Shown: positions 56,101 through 64,000 of the stretch, one piece after another
Numbering within the stretch: the stretch's first letter is position 1
How the letters are laid out: every line of letters begins with the position of its first letter
Assembly: GCA_030386875.1 (NCBI GenBank)
Contig: CM059570.1
Location: 28,768,192-28,832,191, forward strand
DNA length: 64,000 nucleotides
Direction of reading: 5' to 3'
DNA from: Morinoia aosen
Lineage: Eukaryota; Arthropoda; Malacostraca; Amphipoda; Talitridae
Notes under the pieces: generated by a model
Seen by the model: only the letters and a program-made list of their open reading frames with translations
Database searches by the model: none
Told to the model about the DNA's origin: nothing
Position numbers and translations under genes: made by a program

Positions 56101-56565
56101 CCGTTTGAAGTGATGAAGTTTTACCGTTTGAAGCGATGAAGTCTTACCGTTTGAAGTGATGAAGTTTTACCGTTTGAAGCGATGAAGTTTTACCGTTTAA
56201 AGCGATGAAGTTTTACCGTTTGAAGCGATGAAGTTTTACCGTTTGAAGCGATGAAGTTTTACCGTTTGAAGCGATGAAGTTTTACCGTTTGAAGCGATGA
56301 AGTTTTACCGTTTGAAGCGATGAAGTTTTACCGTTTGAAGCGATGAAGTTTTACCGTTTGAAGCGATGAAGTTTTACCGTTTGAAGCGATGAAGTTTTAC
56401 CGTTTGAAGCGATGAAGTTTTACCGTTTGAAGTGATGAAGTTTTACCGTTTGAAGCGATGAAGTTTTACCGTTTGAAGCGATGAAGTTTTAACGTTTGAA
56501 GCGATGAAGTCTTACCGTTTGAAGCGATGAAGTTTTACCGTTTGAAGTGATGAAGTTTTACCGTT
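32132..56565 (+). repeat. 23-bp satellite, main block (about 24.4 kb, about 1060 units)
   Basis: Units of GATGAAGTTTTA, A or C, CGTTTGAAG, C or T, head to tail throughout. Most variation is at the two stated positions. Rare private variants mark higher-order copies. AAGGTTTAAGTGATG (39914, 42304, 44694), ACCGATTGAAG (39569, 41959, 44349) and GTTTGCAGCGATG (40584, 42974, 45364 at TTTGCAG) all recur at exactly 2390 bp. GATAAGG (45694, 47327) and TTTGCAG (45364, 46997) recur at 1633 bp, and TTTCAAGCG (36793, 37552) at 759 bp. A GGTGAAGGTTTACC subfamily is concentrated at 48000-51020. Confidence 0.97.
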
Positions 56566-56815
56566 AGAGCTAGACAATTTTAAGCTTCAAAACGACGAAA
56601 ATTTACATATTAAAGTCACAAGATTTTACCGTTTATAGCTACGAAATTTCACTATTTTAAGCGGCGATATTATATTGTTTGAAGCATTGCAATATTGCCC
56701 TTAAAACCAACACAATTCCACCGGAAAAACCTATACGATTTTACTTTTAACATCAATACAATTTGAAACCGAAAGCAATAAATTTTTAACGTTCAGTTCA
56801 CATAAATTATGGCAG
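56566..56815 (+). repeat. Decayed 23-bp satellite units at the right edge
   Basis: About ten successive segments of 22-23 bp still resemble the unit: AGATTTTACCGTTTATAGC, GAAATTTCACTATTTTAAGC, GATATTATATTGTTTGAAGC, ACGATTTTACTTTTAACATC, ATTTTTAACGTTCAG. Divergence rises abruptly at 56566, marking the old edge of the array. Confidence 0.65.
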
Positions 56816-57118
56816 AAATTTCACAACAAACTTTGACGAAATATTGTCGTAAGTTCTGCCTTTAATTAAGCGGGGCAGAATTCAGCAGTAAAATTCAGCA
56901 GAATTCAGCCAGGACAGAATTTTGTCGTAAGTTCTGCTGAAGCGATTTACAGAATTTTGTTGTAAATTTTCCAAACAAGCGAGACTGAATCCTGTGGTAA
57001 AATTTGCCTGAAATTATACATGAATTTCTCGTTAATTTTAACAACAGAATCGATAGCATTTTGTCGTAAATTTTGGCCATTGATACAACAGAATATTTTT
57101 GTTCAATTGTGCCGATGT
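56816..57118 (+). repeat. Degenerate repeat of ACAGAATTTTGTCGTAA type
   Basis: Seven or so diverged copies of ACAGAATTTTGTCGTAAATT with TCTGCC or TTGGCC, at irregular 40-65 bp spacing. It lies between the 23-bp and 39-bp satellites. No gene seen. Confidence 0.55.
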
Positions 57119-58620
57119 ACCTGAAGGAGGATTGGATTATAATATTCAGGTGAATATAAATATTCTTCAGAGGAATTGTAATATTCAGATGAATATCAAT
57201 GTTTCCCAGATGAATTATAATATTCAGATGAATATAAATATTCTTCAGAGGAATTATAATATTCAGATGAATATCAATGTTTCCCAGAGGAATTATAATA
57301 TTCATATGAATATCAATATTCTTCAGAAGAATGTTAATATTCAGATGAATATCAATATTTCCCACTGGAATTATAATGTTCAGATGAATATCAATACTTC
57401 CCAGAGGAATTATAATATTCAGATGAATATCAATATTTCACAGAGGAATTATAATATTCAGATGAATATCAATATTTCCCAGAGGAATTATAATATTCAG
57501 ATGAATATCAATGTTTCCCAGAGGAATTATAATATTCAGATGAATATCAATATTTCACAGAGGAATTATAATATTCAGATGAATATCAATATTTCCCAGA
57601 GGAATTATAATATTCAGATGAATATCAATATTTCCCAGAGAAATTATAATATTCAGATGAATATCAATATTTCCCAGAGGAATTATAATATTCAGATGCA
57701 TATCAATATTTCCCAGAGGAATTATAATATTCAGATGAATATCAATATTTCCCAGAGGAATTATAATATTCAGATGAATATCAATATTTCCCAGAGAAAT
57801 TATAATATTCAGATGCATATCAATATTTCACAGAGGAATTATAATATTCAGATGAATATCAATATTTCACAGAGGAATTATAATATTCAGATGAATATCA
57901 ATATTTCCCAGAGAAATTATAATATTCAGATGAATATCAATATTTCCCAGAGAAATTATAATATTCAGATGAATATCAATATTTCCCAGAGAAATTATAA
58001 TATTCAGATGAATATCAATATTTCCCAGAGGAATTATAATATTCAGATGAATATCAATATTTCACAGAGGAATTATAATATTCAGATGAATATCAATGTT
58101 TCTCAGAGGAATTATAATATTCAGATGCATATCAATATTTCCCAGAGGAATTATAATATTCAGATGAATATCAATGTTTCTCAGAGGAATTATAATATTC
58201 AGATGCATATCAATATTTCCCAGAGGAATTATAATATTCAGATGAATATCAATGTTTCACAGAGGAATTATAATATTCAGATGCATATCAATATTTCCCA
58301 GAGGAATTATAATATTCAGATGAATATCAATATTTCCCAGAGGAATTATAATATTCAGATGAATATCAATATTTCACAGAGGAATTATAATGTTCAGATG
58401 AATATCAATATTTCACAGGGGAATTATAATATTCAGATGAATATCAATATTTCCCAGAGGAATTATAATATTCAGATGAATATCAATATTTCCCAGAGGA
58501 ATTATAATATTCAGATGAATATCAATATTTCCCAGAGGAATTATAATATTCAGATGAATATCAATATTTCCCAGAGGAATTATAATATTCAGATGAATAT
58601 CAATATTCCTCAGAAGAATC
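57119..58620 (+). repeat. 39-bp satellite, about 38 units, open in frame
   Basis: The unit consists of GGAATTATAATATTCAGATG and AATATCAATATTTCCCAGA. In the plus strand it reads NYNIQMNINISQR (13 residues) and a 531-codon frame (57099-58694) is uninterrupted. Much of the variation is TCC/TCA/TCT and AGG/AGA, silent in that frame, but AAT/CAT and ATT/GTT changes also occur. The minus strand is open in parts too. With no promoter, splice context or non-repetitive domain, I treat it as satellite. Confidence 0.9.
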
Positions 58621-58879
58621 ATAGTTTTCGGAAACGCTTGGCTAAAAGTGAAAAAATGTATATTTTTACACAGTTCTTTTTATCTCATTATTGACTGAAA
58701 CTAAACACATCAAAAGTACAGATGATCGTGACTTTTGCATGTGGTAAGCTTCATGACACGAGAATATCTCAGCCTTCGTGAACGTCAAAATTTAACTCAC
58801 GTATTTTTGTCGCTCGTTTCCGTTTTCGTTAACGTCACAGAATATTTGGTTTTCATGGCAGGTCATAACCCAAAGGGTA
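58621..58879. other. Spacer without recognised gene
   Basis: AT-rich spacer between satellites; nothing recognised. Confidence 0.4.
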
Positions 58880-59115
58880 AATTTCATAGGGAACAATAGA
58901 TGAGTAAATTTTCTAGTTAACAATAGATGAGTAAATTTTCTCGGTAACAATAGATGGGTAAATCTTCTAGGTAACAATAGATGAGTAAATTTTCTAGTTA
59001 ACAATAGATGAGTAAATCTTCTAGGTAACAATAGATGAGTAAATTTTCTAGGTAACAATAGATGAGTAAATCTTCCAGGTAACCATAGATGAGTAAATTT
59101 TCTAGGTAACAATAG
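58880..59115 (+). repeat. 27-bp minisatellite, about 8-9 units
   Basis: Units of AACAATAGATGAGTAAATTT followed by TCTAGGT, with TCTAGTT and TCTTCTAGG variants; the leftmost unit is diverged. Confidence 0.9.
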
Positions 59116-59249
59116 ATCACTGAAATATGTTTTATGTATCATGGCTATGTTAAATATTTTATTGCACCTCAAATCTAAGCGAAAATTACGCTCCTTATCA
59201 TTAAATGGAGCACGTGTACAGGTCGTGCGTTGGGCCTTCATTATTTGTT

Positions 59250-62200
59250 GTTTTACCTCTAATTGTTGCTGATTGTGGTTCTGATTGTTGCTGATTGTGG
59301 TTCGGATTGTTGCTTATTGTGGTTCGGATTGTTGCTTATTGTGGTTCGGATTGTTGCTTATTGTGGTTCTGATTGTTGCTGATTGTGGTTCGGATTGTTG
59401 CTTATTGTGGTTCGGATTGTTGCTTATTGTGGTTCGGATTGTTGCTTATTGTGGTTCGGATTGTTGCTTATTGTGGTTCGGATTGTTGCTGATTGTGGTT
59501 CTGATTGTTGCTTATTGTGGTTCTGATTGTTGCTTATTGTGGTTCGGATTGTTGCTTATTGTGGTTCAGGTTGTTGCTTATTGTGGTTCGGATTGTTGCT
59601 TATTGTGGTTCTGATTGTTGCTTATTGTGGTTCGGATCGTTGCTTATTGTGGTTCGGATTGTTGCTTATTGTGGTTCTGATTGTTGCTGATTGTGGTTCG
59701 GATTGTTGCTTATTGTGGTTCGGATTGTTGCTTATTGTGGTTCGGATTGTTGCTTATTGTGGTTCGGATTGTTGCTTATTGTGGTTCGGATTGTTGCTTA
59801 TTGTGGTTCGTATTGTTGCTTATTGTGGTTCGGATTGTTGCTGATTGTGGTTCGTATTGTTGCTTATTGTGGTTCGGATTGTTGCTTATTGTGGTTCGGA
59901 TTGTTGCTTATTGTGGTTCGTATTGTTGCTTATTGTGGTTCGGATTGTTGCTGATTGTGGTTCGTATTGTTGCTTATTGTGGTTCGGATTGTTGCTGATT
60001 GTGGTTCGGATTGTTGCTGATTGTGGTTCGTATTGTTGCTTATTGTGGTTCGGATTGTTGCTGATTGTGGTTCGGATTGTTGCTTATTGTGGTTCGTATT
60101 GTTGCTTATTGTGGTTCGGATTGTTGCTGATTGTGGTTCGTATTGTTGCTTATTGTGGTTCGGATTGTTGCTGATTGTGGTTCGGATTGTTGCTGATTGT
60201 GGTTCGTATTGTTGCTTATTGTGGTTCGGATTGTTGCTTATTGTGGTTCCGATTATTGCTTATTGTGGTTCGGATTATTGCTTATTGTGGTTCGGATTGT
60301 TGCTTATTGTAGTTCTGATTGTTGCTTATTGTGGTTCTGATTGTTGCTTATTGTGGTTCTGATTGTTGCTTATTGTGGTTCTGATTGTTGCTTATTGTGG
60401 TTCGGATTGTTGCTTATTGTGGTTCAGGTTGTTGCTTATTGTGGTTCGGATTGTTGCTTATTGTGGTTCGGATTGTTGCTTATTGTGGTTCGGATCGTTG
60501 CTTATTGTGGTTCGGATTGTTGCTTATTGTGGTTCGGATTGTTGCTTATTGTGGTTCGGATTGTTGCTTATTGTGGTTCGGATTGTTGCTTATTGTGGTT
60601 CGGATTGTTGCTTATTGTGGTTCGGATTGTTGCTTATTGTGGTTCGGATTGTTGCTTATTGTGGTTCGGATTGTTGCTTATTGTGGTTCGGATTGTTGCT
60701 TATTGTGGTTCGGATTGTTGCTTATTGTGGTTCGTATTGTTGCTTATTGTGGTTCGGATTGTTGCTTATTGTGGTTCGGATTGTTGCTTATTGTGGTTCG
60801 AATTGTTGCTTATTGTGGTTCTGATTGTTGCTGATTGTTGTTCGGATTGTTGCTTATTGTGGTTCGGATTGTTGCTTATTGTGGTTCTGATTGTTGCTGA
60901 TTGTGGTTCTGATTGTTGCTTATTGTGGTTCGGATTGTTGCTGATTGTGGTTCGGATTGTTGCTGATTGTGGTTCGGATTGTTGCTGTATGTGGTCCGGA
61001 TTGTTGCTGATTGTGGTTCGGATTGTTGCTTATTGTGGTTCGGATTGTTGCTTATTGTGGTTCGGATTGTTGCTGATTGGGGTTCGGATTGTTGCTTATT
61101 GTGGTTCGGGTTGTTGCTTATTGTGGTTCGGATTGTTGCTTATTGTGGTTCGGATTGTTGCTTATTGTGGTTCGGATTGTTGCTTATTGTGGTTCGGATT
61201 GTTGCTTATTGTGGTTCGGATTGTTGTTTATTGTGGTTCGGATTGTTGCTTATTGTGGTTTGGATTGTTGTTTATTGTGGTTCGGATTGTTGCTTATTGT
61301 GGTTCAGATTGTTGCTTATTGTGGTTCGGATTGTTGCTGATTGTGGTTCGGATTGTTGCTTATTGTGGTTCGGATTGTTGCTTATTGTGGTTCGGATTGT
61401 TGCTTATTGTGGTTCGGATTGTTGCTTATTGTGGTTCGGATTGTTGCTTATTGTGGTTCGGATTGTTGCTTATTGTGGTTCGGATTGTTGCTTATTGTGG
61501 TTCGTATTGTTGCTTATTGTGGTTCGGATTGTTGCTTATTGTGGTTCGGATTGTTGCTTATTGTGGTTCGGATTGTTGCTTATTGTGGTTCGGATTGTTG
61601 CTTATTGTGGTTCGGATTGTTGCTTATTGTGGTTCGGATTGTTGCTTATTGTGGTTCGGATTGTTGCTCATTGTGGTTCGGATTGTTGCTGATTGTGGTT
61701 CGGATTGTTGCTTATTGTGGTTCGGATTGTTGCTTATTGTGGTTCGGATTGTTCCTTATTGTGGTTCGGATTGTTGCTTATTGTGGTTCGGATTGTTGCT
61801 TATTGTGGTTCGGATTGTTGCTTATTGTGGTTCGTATTGTTGCTTATTGTGGTTCGGATTGTTGCTTATTGTGGTTCGGATTGTTGCTTATTGTGGTTCG
61901 GATTGTTGCTTATTGTGGTTCGGATTGTTGCTTATTGTAGTTCGTATTGTTGCTTATTGTGGTTCGAATTGTTGCTTATTGTGGTTCGGATTGTTGCTTA
62001 TTGTGGTTCGGATTGTTGCTTATTGTGGTTCGGATTGTTGCTTATTGTGGTTCGGATTGTTGCTTATTGTGGTTCGGATTGTTGCTTATTGTGGTTCGGA
62101 CTGTTGCTTTTGTGGTTCGGATTGTTGCTTATTGTGGTTCGGATTGTCATTCTATTGTTTTACCTCGGATTGTTGTTTTATGGTTTTACTTCGGAGTCAG
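59250..62200 (+). repeat. 22-bp satellite, about 131 units
   Basis: Units of ATTGTTGCTTATTGTGGTTC then GG, with CTGATT, TCGTATT and TCTGATT subtypes clustered in runs. Both edges carry diverged units with TTGTTTTACCTC (59248 and 62153), suggesting a longer ancestral monomer. Since few stop codons arise, all three frames are open for hundreds of bases, the longest from 60341 to 62299; these are not genes. Confidence 0.95.
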
Positions 62201-62297
62201 AGGCAGAATATAGCCATTGGAATATATAACGCAGAACAAAATGACTTTCATATTGTCTCTGACGACAAAATGATGAATTTCTCCGCCTGTGTTGAGT

Positions 62298-63916
62298 AGC
62301 GCATGAGTAATTCCTCACAACACCTGAGTAACTCCTCCCAACACCTGAGTAACTCCTCACAACACCTGAGTAACTCCTCACAACACCTGAGTAACTCCTC
62401 ACAACACCTTAGTAACTCCTCACAACACCTGAGTAACTCCTCACAACACCTGAGTAACTCCTCACAACACCTGAGTAACTCCTCACAACACCTGAGTAAC
62501 TCCTCACAACACCTGAGTAACTCCTCACAACACCTGAGTAACTCCTCACAACACCTGAGTAACTCCTCACAACACCTGAGTAACTCCTCACAACAACTGA
62601 GTAACTCCTCACAACACCTGAGTAACTCCTCACAACACCTGAGTAACTCCTCACAACACCTGAGTAACTCCTCACAACACCTGAGTAACTCCTCACAACA
62701 CCTGAGTAACTCCTGACAACACCTGAGTAACTCCTGACAACACCTGAGTAACTCCTCACAACACCTTAGTAACTCCTCACAACACCTGAGTAACTCCTCA
62801 CAACACCTGAGTAACTCCTCACAACACCTTAGTAACTTCTCACAACACCTGAGTAACTCCTCACAACACCTGAGTAACTCCTCACAACACCTGAGTAACT
62901 CCTCACAACACCTGAGTAACTCCTCACAACACCTGAGTAACTCCTCACAACACCTGAGTAACTCCTCACAACACCTGAGTAACTCCTCACAACACCTGAG
63001 TAACTCCTCACAACACCTGAGTAACTCCTCACAACACCTGAGTAACTCCTGACAACACCTGAGTAACTCCTCACAACACCTGAGTAACTCCTCACAACAC
63101 ATGAGTAACTCCTGACAACACCTGAGTAACTCCTGACAACACCTGAGTAACTCCTCACAACACCTGAGTAACTCCTGACAACACCTGAGTAACTCCTGAC
63201 AACACCTGAGTAACTCCTCACAACACCTGAGTAACTCCTGACAACACCTGAGTAACTCCTCACAACACCTGAGTAACTCCTCACAACACCTGAGTAACTC
63301 CTGACAACACCTGAGTAACTCCTGACAACACCTGAGTAACTCCTGACAACACCTGAGTAACTCCTCACAACACCTGAGTAACTCCTCACAACACCTGAGT
63401 AACTCCTCACAACACCTGAGTAACTCCTCACAACACCTTAGTAACTCCTCACAACACCTGAGTAACTCCTCACAACACCTGAGTAACTCCTCACAACACC
63501 TGAGTAACTCCTCACAACACCTGAGTAACTCCTCACAACACCTGAGTAACTCCTCACAACACCTGAGTAACTCCTCACAACACCTGAGTAACTCCTCACA
63601 ACACCTGAGTAACTCCTCACAACACCTGAGTAACTCCTCACAACACCTGAGTAACTCCTCACAACACCTGAGTAATTCCTCACAACACCTGAGTAACTCC
63701 TCACAACACCTTAGTAACTCCTCACAACACCTGAGTAACTCCTCACAACACCTGAGTAACTCCTCACAACACCTGAGTAACTCCTCACAACACCTGAGTA
63801 ACTCCTGACAACACCTGAGTAACTCCTGACAACACCTGAGTAACTCCTCACAACACATGAGTAACTCCTGACAACACCTGAGTAACTCCTGACAACACCT
63901 GAGTAACTCCTCACGA
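62298..63916 (+). repeat. 21-bp satellite, about 77 units
   Basis: Units of CTGAGTAACTCCTCACAACA then C. CTCCTGACAACAC and CCTTAGTAAC variants occur in clusters (for example 62715-62750, 63050-63360, 63800-63900). Seven codons per unit keep frames open on both strands; no gene support. Confidence 0.95.
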
Positions 63917-64000
63917 CATTAACGGTATGTAACGTCACATCCACCGAGAATACAAAATATTTGTTCACCATTTTCTTATTCATTTAATGAACTTCCAAGC
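63917..64000. other. End of window, unassigned
   Basis: 84 bp of AT-rich unique sequence; nothing recognised. Confidence 0.4.

Noticed and set aside
60341..62299. 652-codon frame and many overlapping frames over the 22-bp satellite
   Set aside because: Three overlapping frames are open at once, and the peptides are pure 22-residue repeats. This follows from the unit having no stop in any phase, not from coding constraint.
62248..63858. 536-codon minus-strand frame of CCEELLR repeats
   Set aside because: The 21-bp unit is seven codons, so any stop-free phase runs for the whole array; the other strand and other frames are open too.

Overview
This is eukaryotic, metazoan nuclear DNA, most likely from an arthropod and plausibly a crustacean. 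The only conserved host gene visible is the 3' end of CTNNBL1 (beta-catenin-like protein 1), present as two exons with GC-rich codon use and canonical GT-AG splice sites. About 60% of the window is tandem repeat and most of the rest is transposon. The species guess rests on gene similarity and repeat style and is inference.

Region 1 (1-12330): the last two CTNNBL1 coding exons (34-220 and 12221-12330) flank a 12-kb intron full of nested retroelements. A CR1/Jockey-type LINE (about 345-10519) sits inside an older interspersed repeat, with a 6-bp target duplication. It is itself split by an almost intact I-like LINE (about 1030-8270). The I-like LINE has a gag ORF and an endonuclease-RT-RNase H ORF that overlap at ATGA. 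Its gag carries a tandemly duplicated core domain with six zinc knuckles. A 365-bp retroposon with a 16-bp target duplication and three copies of an interspersed repeat fill the rest of the intron.

Region 2 (12331-21670): a 20-bp minisatellite begins directly at the CTNNBL1 stop codon and contains extra copies of the end of the coding exon. A 24-bp minisatellite and minor tandem repeats follow. A composite mobile island (16286-21059) is bounded by an 11-bp direct repeat and GGCCCC-rich ends. It contains a foldback element and a mariner-like transposon remnant that hosts a Penelope-like element with two inverted hammerhead-ribozyme-like motifs. A 275-bp MITE follows.

Region 3 (21670-64000): a series of unrelated tandem arrays with units of 17-44 bp: 44, about 23, 41/42, about 18, about 17, 23, 30, 39, 27, 22 and 21 bp. 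The largest is a 23-bp satellite of about 25 kb, interrupted by a 2-kb insertion that carries its own 30-bp satellite. Within the 23-bp array, private variants recur at exact distances (2390 bp three times, 1633 bp, 759 bp), showing higher-order segmental amplification. Several arrays have homogeneous centres and decayed edges. I find no convincing host gene after 12330; the long open frames there follow from repeat units divisible by three, or from low stop density.
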